64,000 nt of DNA from Halisarca cf. caerulea. Lineage: Eukaryota > Porifera > Demospongiae > Chondrillida > Halisarcidae. Position numbers and translations under genes: made by a program. Shown piece by piece: positions 1 to 14,054 of this stretch. The stretch's first letter is position 1; every line of letters begins with the position of its first letter. The notes under the pieces were generated by a model. The model did not search any database and was not told the DNA's origin. It saw nothing but the letters and a program-made list of their open reading frames with translations. Location: assembly GCA_963170055.1 (NCBI GenBank), contig CAUJGJ010000483.1, positions 2,517,317 through 2,581,316 of the forward strand. The letters run 5' to 3'.

Positions 1-436
1 TATATTGCTCTACCATAGCATGTTGTGTGCTGGGAAAATACATGTCTTTGCATGTGATGGATTAATAGTATTACTCAATCAACTGAAAAGTGCCCCCTTT
101 CAATGCAGGTGAATCACGAGGGAGGCGCTAACACTGCTTAGTATCAGTTTAGAAGCTGCTTACAGCCTGATTCCTCGTTGTAATGGCATGCAAATAATCA
201 CTCTACCCTTGGGCATTGTGATCATTATCCATGTTATGCCATGCAACTCGGACGTGGGTTATATCCTATACCGTACACACATGCAGGATAATCCAGAACC
301 CTAGCTAACCAGTCAATAGAAATGTGTACCCAATGTGCACAGTGCATTGTAAGAGCTAGATTTGCTAATCCAGCATCTCTTAGTGCAACGATTGTGGCCG
401 GATTAGAGCATGGAGTCGTGACTGTATAGTATTGCC
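1..436. other. No recognisable gene; 5' flank
   Basis: I see no coding sequence I can support here. An AG acceptor-like site at about 108-109 is followed by a short open stretch that stops within about 30 bases, which could be the end of an exon of a gene lying off the window, but nothing else supports it. Confidence 0.4.
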
Positions 437-2861
437 ATGACAACGGCTGAAAACATGTCCGCCTCCAGTCTGCACACTTCGACTCATTCTACGGTTCCAT
501 GCAGTGGTGTCCCAGCTCAGTTTAGGACTCAAGAGCACCCGTGTGAATGGGTAAAGGTGAAAGAGATGAATGCAGAGTATTGCGACGTACATGATGTGAG
601 TATGTCGCGTTTTGAATTCGTGCTTTAGCGCTACGTAGATCGACAGGAATCTTTTTATAGCATGTATGTTCTACACTGATAGCTTGTCTAGATAGATAAT
701 TCTTAGTGTAAAAGGAAACCTGTCAGTAGGCTGATCTCTGATCATACCCTATAAGAACAAACAGTAACTCGGCCCTAGCTCATGCGTAAGTATAGGCTAT
801 GATATGCGTATAGGCACTTCAGTGCTATGGTTTTAGTCAAGGCTACGTACATGTCAAGAGTGCATGTATACACGCTGGATCATCTGCCTATGTGTGATAT
901 ACCATAGGGGTTTGAGTATCTATGGATATACTAACTACATAGCGTACGACCTTTCTGTAGCTGAGTTGGTGATCTGTGCAGGCTCATGCTTAATGGTAAC
1001 AACAGTGGTTGGGGTAAAGCGGGGTAACTTGGAACAGTACAGTAACTTGGAATCGGAGACCAAAAGCAGTGCCAACAGCAAGTGAGGGCTTTGTGCTTCA
1101 TTAATGTTGTCTACACAAATTGAGAGTTTAGCAGTGGCAAGATAGTATGGCTGTAGGAAAGATACCAACCCTGTTCCAAGTCACCCTGTCATTCCTAATT
1201 GCTCCACTTTACCCTTAGGCTATTCAATCATGGAATTGTAATGATACAAAATGAGCCCTTGCACATGCAGAGGGTTGACACAGTGCAGGATATGCAGAGG
1301 GTTGACATGGTGCAGGACATGCAGAGGGTTGACATGGTGCAGGACATGCAGAGGGTTGACATGGTGCAGGACACGCAGAGGGTTGACATGGTGCAGGACA
1401 TGCAGAGGGTTGACATGGTGCAGGGCATACAGAGGGTTGACATGGTGCAGGATATACAGAGGGTTGACATGGTGCAGGACATGCAGAGGGTTGACATGGT
1501 GCAGGATATGCGGAGGGTTGACATGGTGCAGGACATGCAGAGGGTTGACACAGTGCAGGATATGCAGAGGGTTGACATGGTGCAGGACATACAGAGGGTT
1601 GACATGGTGCAGGACATGCAGAGGGTTGACATGGTGCAGGACATACAGAAGGTTGACATGGTGCAGGACATGCAGAGGGTTGACACAGTGCAGGATATGC
1701 AGAGGGTTGACATGGTGCAGGACATACAGAGGGTTGACATGGTGCAGGACATGCAGAGGGTTGACACAGTGCAGGATATGCAGAGGGTTGACATGGTGCA
1801 GGACATGCAGAGGGTTGACACAGTGCAGGATATGCAGAGGGTTGACATGGTGCAGGACATGCAGAGGGTTGACACAGTGCAGGATATGCAGAGGGTTGGC
1901 ATGGTGCAGGATATGCAGAGGGTTGCCATGGTGCAGGATATGCAGAGGGTTGACACAGTGCAGGATATGCAGAGGGTTGGCATGGTGCAGGATATTTTTG
2001 TAGTTGGTATTTTGCCACTTGACATGCAGTGGGAAACGCTTAATGTGTGGTAATTGGTTTCACAAACTTAATTTGGCCTATTATTGGCATGTTAGTCAAT
2101 CTACTGTGCATGGTAATGTTATATGAAATTTATTATTTATTTAGTTTACAAAAAACTGAGGCATAATTGGCAGTTTTGGCGTATTAAGCAATGGCATATT
2201 AACCAATCGCACTGCAATTTGCTTGTTTTGTAAGCTACATATATAGTGTTATAACTGCAAACATATATATGTGCATATCTCCTGTCGTCCTCTTGCAGTC
2301 CAGAGTCAAAGGAGTACAAAATCAAATTTTGACTTTACAACATCAGCTGGTATGTATTGTACATGTGCACAAGTCAGTTTGCATAATATGTAAATACTTG
2401 CACATATAGTATGTACTAGCCTAAGGTTTTTAATGGCTAAAATGTACGTATTATGTGTTTTTATCATGTCCATACACATAGTTACCTACATAATTATAGT
2501 ATACAGTGTAACTTCTCTAAACCAAACTCCCTTGAGACCAAAGAATGCATACGGTAATTTGGTTCAGGGCGGTTTCTGGATTGGAGAGGTTCTATATGTA
2601 CAGCAAAGTATAGTGAGGAGAACTTGAGAACACGTCCAATTTAGACAGGTTCCAGATTGCAGAGGGTTCGTTTTGGAGTGGTGTCACTGTTACAGTACTT
2701 ATGAATTACAATTAATGCTGCAGTGTTTGTAGTATAGTTTCATGCACATGCACCTGTCATATTCTACGTAGGTCCAGCATCAAGCCACTCTACAGTACTT
2801 ACAAGATGAACTACAACCCAGGAAGAAGGTCACAGAGCAGACCACTACTGAACAATCTTGA
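437..2861 (+). CDS. Possible small coiled-coil protein, 3 exons, 99 aa
   Basis: Tentative gene model with exons 437-595, 2299-2349 and 2772-2861. Exon 1 starts at an ATG and ends at a good donor (GAT|gtgagtatg). Exon 2 (51 nt) lies between tcttgcag and ctg|gtatgt, and exon 3 follows an AG and ends in TGA. All junctions are phase 0, giving 99 aa. Residues 1-35 are Ser/Thr-rich and low in structure. Residues about 54-90 (exons 2 and 3) are rich in Gln and Leu with heptad-like spacing (QILTLQHQL, ATLQYLQDELQ), followed by a basic RKK and a Thr/Glu-rich tail, so a short coiled coil is likely. No family recognised. Intron 1 contains a 27-bp minisatellite and intron 2 a TA-flanked MITE. Support is splice-site and frame consistency only; extra exons may be missing. 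Confidence 0.4.
1065..1205 (+). repeat. Dispersed repeat, copy 1 (partner 4331-4492)
   Basis: The stretch running from the text GCCAACAGCAAGTGA to CCCTGTTCCAA and beyond is recognisably the same as 4331-4492, in the same orientation, with scattered substitutions. It is a dispersed repeat shared between intron 1 of the small 5' gene and intron 2 of lipocalin A. No coding potential seen. Confidence 0.6.
1264..1993 (+). repeat. 27-bp minisatellite, about 27 copies
   Basis: Tandem array of a 27-bp unit (ATGCAGAGGGTTGACATGGT followed by GCAGGAC) with a recurring variant in which ACATGG becomes ACACAG. Because 27 is a multiple of three, several frames stay open on both strands, the forward one reading a 9-residue MQRVDMVQD repeat. 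I treat these as by-products of the array, which lies in intron 1 of the tentative small gene. Confidence 0.95.
2504..2689. mobile_element. pogo/Tigger-like MITE (CAGTG ends)
   Basis: Element of 186 bp starting CAGTGTAACTTCTCTAAACC and ending in the near-inverted GGAGTGGTGTCACTG. The left end is preceded by TA; the right flank is TT, so one side of the target duplication is degraded. Internal halves are partly complementary. Non-coding, non-autonomous. Confidence 0.6.
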
Positions 2862-2939
2862 TGGCGATAGTTGATAGTTATGGCCATTTTATATATACAA
2901 CTGTCATTTCACAGGAGACAAAATCAATATACTTGAACA

Positions 2940-2943
<4 letters not shown>

Positions 2944-3010
<67 letters not shown>
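2944..3010. repeat. (TA)n microsatellite
   Basis: About 33 uninterrupted TA units just 3' of the lipocalin A stop codon (which lies on the minus strand at 3137). Confidence 0.97.
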
Positions 3011-3012
<2 letters not shown>

Positions 3013-3136
3013 CCAGCAGTAGTATGTATGTATAACTGTACACGAAGTTTAGCAGTTGCATACCATGAGCAGTCATGATCATGATCAGTGTTTGTCAACA
3101 ATTGATCAACAAGAGCACACAAAACAATTACCATAA

Positions 3137-3512
3137 CTATACATATTGGCAATCTGCTCCTTGGTAGGTGGCAATGGGCTTGTTCCAGAAGTGGGTGAAC
3201 CCCAAGTCTGTGAGATTCTTGAGCATCATGGTGTCATAGTTGGTCTTGAACTCTGTAGCATTCCTAGCAAGTACAAACAGTGTACCGGACAGGTTGTCTG
3301 TCACCACAGAGTACTGGTAAAGGCGGTTTGGTCCGTATGTATCTGGTCCCAGGAGTACAACCCAATCTACATGTAGGAAAGATATACAACTCAAGAACTC
3401 AGCACTATGTTAGTAACTTACTCATGACTCATGACTGCATGAGTGCGTGTGTACACACACACACACACTTGCACATGTATACAAACATGCATTCACGTAC
3501 ACATATATATTT

Positions 3513-3587
<75 letters not shown>

Positions 3588-4977
3588 CATCTCAGAAGCC
3601 GGTAAAATATGAAATGGTACCCTTCAAACAAGTAGGGTTCAGCCAAAATCATATACACACGCAGTGACAAACACACGTCTTCATGTATAATAATAAGTAC
3701 GACATGCATGCATGCATATGTGCCTGCATGTAGATCAACTTACAAATACCAGCAAAGGGCACTCCAGAGAGATGGACCGATAACTTCCCTTCCACCTTGG
3801 GGTCTGGCCGATTAGCATATCCTGTTATTATATCTGGCTTGCCACTGGGTCCTCCGATACGCTGAGCATTCCTTACAGACACACTTCCATTCGGGAACAG
3901 GGCATCTAAAGGACCCAAAGACACAAATACTGCATGTGAGGTAGATTTATACATTTTCTGTGCCATCATGGAAAAAAAGATACCATGGAATGGTCAAAAT
4001 TCATGATTCATATTACTTTAAATTACCCGCTTGAAACTATCGAAGTTTTAAGGATGAGTACTGATTCAAAGCATCTTGTGTACTGAAAGGAAAGGATGGA
4101 TAGTATAAATTGTTCTTCAGACTACCAAAACCAATCGCAAGTAACAGACTACCTATTAGTAAATCAGATTTACTAGCAACTTATGACCAGTGTGCCTACA
4201 CCCATGACTGCTGATAATGCCTTGCAGAAGCTGTCTGCCTGTGCAGACGGCTTCTGCACAGGCATTATCAGCAGTCAGTGATCATGTAGTGCATGTGAAA
4301 TACACAGGTAGAGTGGTGTTACTTGGACAGCAGTGCCAACAGCAAGTGACAGGCTCTGTTCATTACTGTCTATATAAATTGTGTCTCACTGTCTATGTGG
4401 ATTGAGAGTTCAGCAGTGGCTATATAGACAGCTTGCACGGCTGTGAGAGAAGATATCTACCCTGTTCCAATTTACCCTGCTTTATCCTAAATCACCCCGG
4501 CAAGGACTCACAGTCTGCTGTGTCACAGAAACCTTTTCTTTCAAACCATTCCTTCACTATAAGATCCTCATACATCTAAAATTAGAATAAAGTAAGAGAG
4601 AATGAGATGATGAGAAGTAACTGACACACACATAATCACATCATGCGGTATACGCTATAGCATAGATCTACAACACCTACCTACTGGTATTATTATAATA
4701 ATAGTGTATAGGCACCACAGATACTTATTCTAGGCTACGTGCAGTGGAGTTCGTATGTGTATGTGTGTGTGTGGGGGGGGGGGGGGGGGGGGGGGGGGAG
4801 ACGCGCAAGGATATATGTGCAATACGTACGTACCTGGTACCACCGTCCTAAATACTTGGTGGTATTCAGCTTCGGAACAGTTGGGAGGGCTTTGCCCAGC
4901 TTGTTTGAGTCAGATATTCCGTCTCCAAGAATCAGCGAGGCTGCAAATAAACCTGCTATGGCGAATAGGACCCTCAT
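3137..4977 (-). CDS. Apolipoprotein-D-like lipocalin, copy A (199 aa)
   Basis: Minus-strand gene with exons 4834-4977, 4512-4575, 3744-3905 and 3137-3366 (144, 64, 162 and 230 nt; total 600). All introns are GT-AG. An N-terminal hydrophobic stretch (FAIAGLFAASLIL) looks like a signal peptide, so the product is probably secreted. Lipocalin motif 1 appears as KYLGRWYQ (residues 41-48), followed by GFC.TADYALFPNGSVSV, closely matching the ApoD arrangement of a Cys and then Y.LM.NG. YWVVLLGP marks the strand before motif 2, and the late LARN arginine corresponds to motif 3. A final Cys (GADCQYV) could pair with the exon-2 Cys. The family binds small hydrophobic ligands in a beta-barrel; the ligand here is unknown. 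It is the most diverged of the three tandem copies (for example MYEDLIVKEWF in exon 2 where B and C have VYEDL..KETF). Confidence 0.9.
3520..3585. repeat. (CA)n microsatellite
   Basis: Uninterrupted CA run in intron 3 of lipocalin A; reads as GT on the gene's sense strand. Confidence 0.95.
4206..4276. repeat. Long imperfect palindrome (hairpin)
   Basis: Left arm ACTGCTGATAATGCC plus TGCAGAAGC and GTCTGC; right arm GCAGACGGCTTCTGCA then GGCATTATCAGCAGT. The two arms of about 33 nt are nearly complementary with a loop of about 4 nt. It lies in intron 2 of lipocalin A. No flanking target duplication was found, so it may be a foldback of different origin from the TAGTCTCG family. Confidence 0.85.
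4331..4492 (+). repeat. Dispersed repeat, copy 2 (partner 1065-1205)
   Basis: Same-orientation relative of 1065-1205, in intron 2 of lipocalin A. Shared blocks include GTGCCAACAGCAAGTGA, TTGAGAGTT.AGCAGTGGC and CCCTGTTCCAA. Confidence 0.6.
4770..4798. repeat. Poly-G tract
   Basis: About 28 consecutive G on the plus strand following a GT run, in intron 1 of lipocalin A, close to the exon 1 donor. Such runs are prone to length error in assemblies. Confidence 0.95.
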
Positions 4978-5045
4978 TTTTGTCAACAGTGCAAAGTATA
5001 TATTATGCGCTGTAATCACGCGTAATTTATAAGGTCTATACGGTA

Positions 5046-5084
5046 TAGTCGCGCGTGTAGACAAGGTCTGGCCACGCGAGACTA
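5046..5084. mobile_element. Short TAGTC foldback MITE relic with 8-bp repeats
   Basis: A 39-bp segment starting TAGTCGCGCGTG and ending CACGCGAGACTA, so its ends are inverted repeats. It is flanked on both sides by ATACGGTA (5038-5045 and 5085-5092). It lies about 70 bp upstream of the lipocalin A ATG, within its likely promoter. Belongs to the same family as 13952-14028. Confidence 0.75.
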
Positions 5085-5092
5085 ATACGGTA

Positions 5093-6130
5093 AGCTGCAG
5101 CGCCATTTTTGTAAATGCGGTATATCGAGTCGAGTATAACCATAGGTAAGTAGTATAGAATATCTATGTTATAAAACACCTATGGGTGGACAGTGCATTG
5201 TATGCCATATATAGATAAAAATCTATGCATTGTGTAGTGCCATCGCAGGGCACTGTGACTCATTATAGGGCCATCAGTATAGCACCACACTGCAAACCAT
5301 GGTAACAGTTACACCCAACACAAATTTAGCACCGCCACCGCCATATTGATTGAACTGTCTGTTGCTGACAGGTTGCTTCTTCAAGCTCCGGCCTTGCCTG
5401 GGAAGAACCCAGCGTCCTAGACCAATGGTCGCATACCCCGCTATCAGCCTTGCCAGGTACCGGAACACCCCAGTACAGCCCCAGAGCTGTCAGAGGGATC
5501 CTATATTACCCTGAGTCAGAGGCATCATCCAGCTAGGAGAAAACTTAAGTAATGTAGTTGTAGGTCATAAGTAGAATCTCTTAGCAGGATTTTTGTATCT
5601 TGTTGTTACTTTGATTAGTAATTAAGAGTGCCCCAAAATAGATAAATTACAAGTATTACACACTGTCAGTATTATTGACCAGCAATGTCAGATCACAAAA
5701 GAGGTGGTCTTTCAAAGTGGGTACCAATGTAAAATGTACACTATTCTTTCAGATGTACAGTAGGGGGCAACTGTGGAGTATCAATGTAGGTTAGACTAGA
5801 CTATATGCAAAGGCAACCATGCCCCACTTTTCACTATGAACTTCATAACATTATGTTGATTGTCATATATCTGTATATATGTATATGTCCATATACATAT
5901 GTATCCAGTGTATATTCCTAGTATATAATGCAGAACATAAAATGCACATGTTGATTGCTGTGTTTATTCCAAAACAATATAATATACTAAAACAATGAAG
6001 AAGATAAGTACACCAGCGGCAGCAGTATGATTTGTAACTAAGCCAAATTAAATTTACAGTAAGAGTTCTTATCTATAGCAATAAGCCTTTACTCAGCAAT
6101 CATTCACAGCAGACACACAAAATAGTAACT
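5093..6130. other. Intergenic, lipocalin A to B
   Basis: No gene seen. About 5700-5800 (text GGTGGTCTTTCA to TAGGGGGCAACTG) resembles 9358-9550, which lies downstream-equivalent between copies B and C, so the tandem duplication unit extends into intergenic DNA. Confidence 0.5.
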
Positions 6131-8687
<2,557 letters not shown>

Positions 8688-10200
8688 TGTCACTTGTTTG
8701 GACTGTACGTAGTGTATAGAGCTACGAAGGCAGTTTCCTTTTATTACCCTGGGGAATTACACTGTGTTATAGGTTTCCATGTGCCTGTGTATGACCTTTC
8801 ACTTATATTATGTAACCAAAGGTATTCTGCCAAGTTTGGCAACTGAATGTATGTATCTATATATACTGCACCGGTTATTTATGAATCCACTTATCAGGTG
8901 TTGTTATCTTCATGCTCACATGCAATCATGGACCTCAGCTCATATGGTATGGCGTTCTAGACTGCCCTTTTCCCCGACTTTACTGGTGAGAATGGTGATG
9001 GTAAGGGAATTTAAAATAGCAATTGAAGAAACTCAAACACAAACTAAATTGTCTTTTGATTGTTAAATATCTGAGTAGATGCTTGAAAATGTAAGAATTC
9101 ACGAACAAACCTAAACTCGATTAATTCCTTTTTTTAATTGTTGGCTTCTTGTGCTATAGCTGCAGCCATTATAGATACTCCTGGCCAACAATTTATTAGC
9201 TATATAGGCAGCAAAATGTTAACATTTATATACGTAGGTTAGTCTGCATATCATTTATTATTACATAGAAGAGTATATATGTAGAGTTGTAATGGTTCAA
9301 GTGTATATGTTATACGTATGCACTTTTAAGTCCATGCAGTATAGTATCAGCTAAAGAGATGGTCTTTCACAAGCCTTTGGGCAAGTCCTAAAAATGGATG
9401 CAACGTACTGTACACTTAACATGCACTTTAGTAGTCTGCATAAATTTTATAAGTTGGTCTTATATAAAATGGATGGCCTCTCAAAACAGGTGTATACTAA
9501 TGTACAATGTCCCCTACTGCACTACTTTTAGACCTGTAGAATAGGGGGCAACCGTCGGCCTAGGATTAATGTCTGCAGTAGGTAATACAATTGAATCCCT
9601 CTAATTCAGACCCTTGAATTGTATAGACTGTCGCACCAGGCCCTCTAATGCACTTGGACCAAATGATTCTCTATGCTTATTTAAAACTAACCATGCATAG
9701 TACATCAGATTTTTCAACCCCCGATCGAAGTGAGGACAACATGTACAATTATATTTGCAGGACAGACTGAGTCCTTCTGGTCCGGCCCAAGGTGTCCAGA
9801 ATAGAGGGGCTCCACTGTAGACCACAAAGGCAACTATACACTTTTCATGATATAATACTATACATATATAATGAACTCCTGGACCATAATATGCTGATTG
9901 TCACAATATAATATATACATAAACATCTGCATACATATGCATGTCCATGTAAGTGTATATGAGGTATATTCCTTTTATAATGAACATAAAATGCCCAGGT
10001 CACATATTGTTCAGTGTATTCCAAAATGCTAAAGCAAAAATGAATGAGGAAGAGTAATTCCACAATTACCCCCAGAAATATTATTTGGAAGTAAAATTTA
10101 ATTTACACTAATAGTTCTCATTAATATAGCAATATAATTATAAGTTCAATTTTAATTAAGGGATAAGTCATGCAGCAGACACACAAAAATAATAGTAACT
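8688..10200. other. Intergenic, lipocalin B to C
   Basis: No gene seen. The first 70-80 bp upstream of the B start match the flank upstream of copy C (13485-13570). The rest is AT-rich with a MITE at 9588-9817. Confidence 0.5.
9588..9817. mobile_element. pogo/Tigger-like MITE (diverged)
   Basis: Starts CAATTGAATCCCTCTAATTC and ends GAATAGAGGGGCTCCACTG followed by TA; the left flank is TA. One base of the expected CAGT end is altered. Intergenic between lipocalins B and C. Confidence 0.55.
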
Positions 10201-10529
10201 TTATACATATTGGCAATCAGCTCCTTGGTAGGTGGCAATGGGCTTGTTCCAGAAGTGGGTGAACCCCAAGTCTGTGAGGTTCTTGAGCATCATGGTGTCA
10301 TAGTTTGTCTTAAACTCTGTCACATTCCTAGCAAGCACAAACAGCATGGTAGAGTGGCTGTCTGTCACCACAGAGTACTGGTAAAGGCGATTTGGTCCAT
10401 ACGTGTCTGGCCCCAGGAGTACAACCCAGTCTACATGTAGCCATTGAAGTTATATATGATGAACAGTACTGAACACTATTATGTACTCATGCATACATTT
10501 TTGCATTAACTATAGTCACACACACGCGT

Positions 10530-10563
<34 letters not shown>

Positions 10564-11012
10564 GTAACTTGTAACTTGTACCATGTACACAGCCTGCAGT
10601 GTGGGCCCCATTGTCAGGCCCACTGGGGGTGAGCCACCAGACATCAGTGAGGGAGAGACCCACTGGATATGGCCCAGCTGCCCCCACCATCCCTGATGGC
10701 CCCCTCATGTAATCAGGGGATGCCCATCTGTGAGGTTGCAAGTCCCACAAGATGGGGAGGGCTGGGCTGAGCTGAAGAGCGGTTTGTGGCATGTCCACCT
10801 AACCCACAGCAGCAGTGATTCCCAACCCTAGCAAACTTGGTAATATCCCGGCTAATAGCATTTTGAGTACCAGCCAATGATCAGCACCACTGCTAAGACC
10901 CTAATAAAGAACTACCCAAGTCATATTAAATTTAATTCCAGTGACTGAAGCTGACACTGCCAGATGTAATATGATTTTACCTGTAAGCAGCTGAGGGACC
11001 CAGTTTTCATCC

Positions 11013-11088
<76 letters not shown>

Positions 11089-11095
11089 CACACAT

Positions 11096-11163
<68 letters not shown>

Positions 11164-13484
11164 ATACACATATCACAGGTTATAAAATATTAGATATTCA
11201 TATGTCAGACACAAGCACAGATATATGTATAAATACCAACATGCAGTATAATAATTATGCCTTTCTACTTATAACAAGCCTTAGGGTGACTGCATGTGTA
11301 ACAACCATTTCAATATGGTAAAAGGCTGTAGGATTGACACAAGACCATGTTTTAAAGATTTTATCAAATAATCCTCCTAAAACACTTGGCACAAGGATAA
11401 GTTGTAAAATATGTACAGGGTTACGTAGGTGGGCAAAGGGTAAGACAGGCATAGGGCTAGATGAGCATAATAATAGGGCTATACATATATGAGGCTATAT
11501 AAGGACTGGCGGAAGCTGTGTGCAGCTGGTCAGGCCATGGATAGTGGATGTCATTGGTGTGCCATTTTGCTTAATTAATATTTGCATAATAATGAGTAAT
11601 CTCGCGGGCCAGGCCAACGAGACTCAATAATGAGCGTCACGGCTAAAAATGGCTGACCCAACGTGCTATCTTGAGAAGCACAAGTCGTTTTCTTTGCAAA
11701 AAGGCTATATTTTTGTAAAGATAGCTCTGTAAATGATGTTTAAATTCTGCAAAAGTGATTTTAAATTATGGTATCATACAATGTAAGTATTTAGTTTAAT
11801 CTTTATGTGAGCCTCTTTAACGAATTATTTTTTAAAAGACTTGCCTAAATTTTGGTCGGATTCACCCGACCGGTTCTGCCGCCCCGTATATGGGTACAGG
11901 GCTAGACTGCAGAGTTTATAGTCGGACTGAGTGCACATGCACTTGCAAATTCCTACATCCCACACACATTCACTGATTGTATAATATGCTACAGGATGTA
12001 GGCATTTGTACAGTGTGCATGCACTCAGTCCAACTGATGTCTGTCTAACTCTATATCCATGTAGCCTCATATATGTATCCCCATATACAGTGAGACCTCA
12101 CTTATCTACACCTCAGATATCCAGTTCCCTCACCTTCCGCAATAGTTTTTACTGGAACAAATCTGCAATAATCCTACTGTACACTATACTACTGCTCCCT
12201 CATTTATCCAGTTCCCTCACTTTATCCGCAATTTCATTCAGAACGGATGTGTGCGGATAAGTGAGGTCTGACTGCATGTATATCAATGTAAATGTAGGCC
12301 TAGAGATCTCATATCATTATGACACTATACCTCGCTGTCTGTGCTTTGAAATTCTTTGAAGAGATGGACTTATGAAGGTCTTGAACTACTTTGTCCAGTA
12401 GCTGGTGGGTCAAAGTGCACCAAAAGCACTTATGAAAGTTTTGTACTCTCCGTATTGTTAGTTTTTTGGGCAAAAACTAATTTTTGCTAACGTATGGCAG
12501 GTATGCTTTTTCGTGTCAATCCTACATAATAGCATGGAGTAGGCTACTACATATTTCTGCAGATCAACTCACAAGAACCCCCGTGGGGCACTCCAGATAA
12601 ATGTACAACTAGCTTTCCTTCAACCTTGGGATCTGGACGATCGGCATATCCTGTTAATGCATCAGGCTTACCACCAGGTCCTCCAACACGTTGAGCATTC
12701 CTTACAGACACACTGCCATTGGGGAACAGGGCATCTAATGGGCACAAAAGTATTCTAATGTGCTGAGAATCAACAATTTTGCCTCGATTAACTTAAATTT
12801 CATCACGGATAGTTTTTTATACGGATAGACATAATATTCAGATTCACTCTTCAAAATAATACAATATTATGCTGGGCAAATAAAATGCTATGGATCAGAT
12901 GTGTACACATGCATGGGGGGGGGGGGGGGTGTTGAGGGGGTTTGACCAAAATCCGCTTTGTGTAGACATTGAATTGAACAAACATTGTTTCCTCACTGAC
13001 ATAAGGCACACAAATCAAAATTCCACAGAATATTCATGATGAATCCCCCCTCCCCTTGTGAGCCCTGTGTACTGACTGGACTGAAGATAGGCAAAAATAT
13101 GTAAAGAGTATGCCACTATATATCGCAAAACTTGCATCATAGAATTCTTACAATCTGCAGTAACGCAGTATCCCTTTCTTTCAAATGTTTCCTTCACAAT
13201 AAGATCCTCATAAACCTGAAATGAGGACGAAAGATGAGCAGGAATATATCATGGCATTTGCTGATTTCTGACAGTGAAGTTAATCAAGTTACAGTTGTAA
13301 TCTATACACATAAATCCAATGTATAGGATAGTTCACGTACCTGGTACCACTTTCCTATGTATTTGGTGGTATTCAGCTTTGGAACTGTTGGGAGGGCTTT
13401 GCCCAGCTTGTCTGAGTCAGCTGTTCCATCTCTGAGAAGCAGTGAGGCTGCAAACAGACCAACAATGGCTAGCTGGGTCCTCAT
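10201..13484 (-). CDS. Apolipoprotein-D-like lipocalin, copy C (199 aa)
   Basis: Minus-strand gene with exons 13341-13484, 13152-13215, 12573-12734 and 10201-10430 (144, 64, 162 and 230 nt). Start at the ATG 13482-13484. Same architecture as A and B: signal-peptide-like N-terminus, GxW motif in KYIGKWYQ, YCVTAD in exon 2, LFPNGSVSVRNAQR in exon 3, YWVV and LARN in exon 4, and a final Cys in GADCQYV. Differences from copy B are scattered (Ile to Val in NAQRV, Asn to Asp in GYADRPDP, HSTMLFVL in exon 4). No frameshift or stop, so all three copies look functional. Ligand unknown; role inferred from family only. Confidence 0.9.
10530..11160. repeat. (CA)n tracts in lipocalin C intron 3
   Basis: CA runs at about 10530-10560 and 11017-11158; the second is interrupted only by CATGCACACATGCA. 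Both read as GT on the gene's sense strand. The DNA between them (about 10561-11016) shows no recognised feature. Confidence 0.9.
11597..11625. mobile_element. Minimal TAGTCTCG-type foldback relic, 9-bp repeats
   Basis: A 29-bp segment from TAATCTCGCGGGCC to AACGAGACTC, an inverted repeat at its ends, flanked exactly by AATAATGAG on both sides (11588-11596 and 11626-11634). In intron 3 of lipocalin C. Confidence 0.65.
12088..12274. mobile_element. pogo/Tigger-like MITE with strong inverted ends
   Basis: Starts CAGTGAGACCTCACTTATC and ends GATAAGTGAGGTCTGACTG, about 18 bp of terminal inverted repeat. In intron 3 of lipocalin C. Interior contains repeated 'TTATCCAGTTCCCTCAC' motifs, as in 41099-41328 and 63538-63703. 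Confidence 0.8.
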
Positions 13485-13951
13485 TGTCACTTGTTTGGAC
13501 TGTACGTAGTGTACAGAGCTACGAAGGCAGTTTTCTTGTACTACCCTGGGGAATTACACTGTGTTATGCAACACACTAAGGTGCCCGTGTGCCTGTGCCG
13601 GTATACTGATAATGATGACCTTTCATATTATGTAACCAAAGGTATTATTTTTCTATTATCATTATCGTTAGTGTTATTATTCTGCCAAGTTTGGGAACTG
13701 AATACATATACTGCGCCGGTTATCTACTCCATTTATCAGGAGCCATGCACTTGTGTGCCATGTGCAGTCATATGCTTGGATCATTCTCCGAGCATGGCGA
13801 CAGCATGTTAACAATCAAAGAGACTCGAACACAAATCAAAATTGTCTTTTGATTAGTAAATATCTGAGTAAATGCCTGTAAGCATTCACGAACAAACCTA
13901 AACTCCCTCATTAGCTTACCGGCCGTGCTCGTCGTCCGTGCTACATATGGC

Positions 13952-14028
13952 TAGTCTCGTGAACCAGACCCCTCCCCGCCCTCCATTTTATCATTGGAGG
14001 GCGGGGAGGGGTCTGGTTCACGAGACTA
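13952..14028. mobile_element. TAGTCTCG foldback MITE, 77 bp
   Basis: Almost perfect hairpin: TAGTCTCGTGAACCAGACCC on the left and its complement on the right, with CCTCCCCGCCCTCCA in the stem and a short TTTTATCA-like loop. Flanked by CTACATATGGC at 13941-13951 and again at 14030-14040 (11 bp, one base from the right end). Lies about 260 bp upstream of the arrestin-like gene start. Confidence 0.9.
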
Positions 14029-14054
14029 ACTACATATGGCTGCAGCAATCAGCC

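Noticed and set aside
1199..2053. 284-aa repeat protein (MQRVDMVQD)n
   Set aside because: The frame is a by-product of a 27-bp tandem array open in several frames on both strands, and there is no splice or promoter context for it.
8688..8693. Upstream GTG start for lipocalins B and C
   Set aside because: The ATG two codons downstream is the animal-type start and matches the exon 1 length of copy A.
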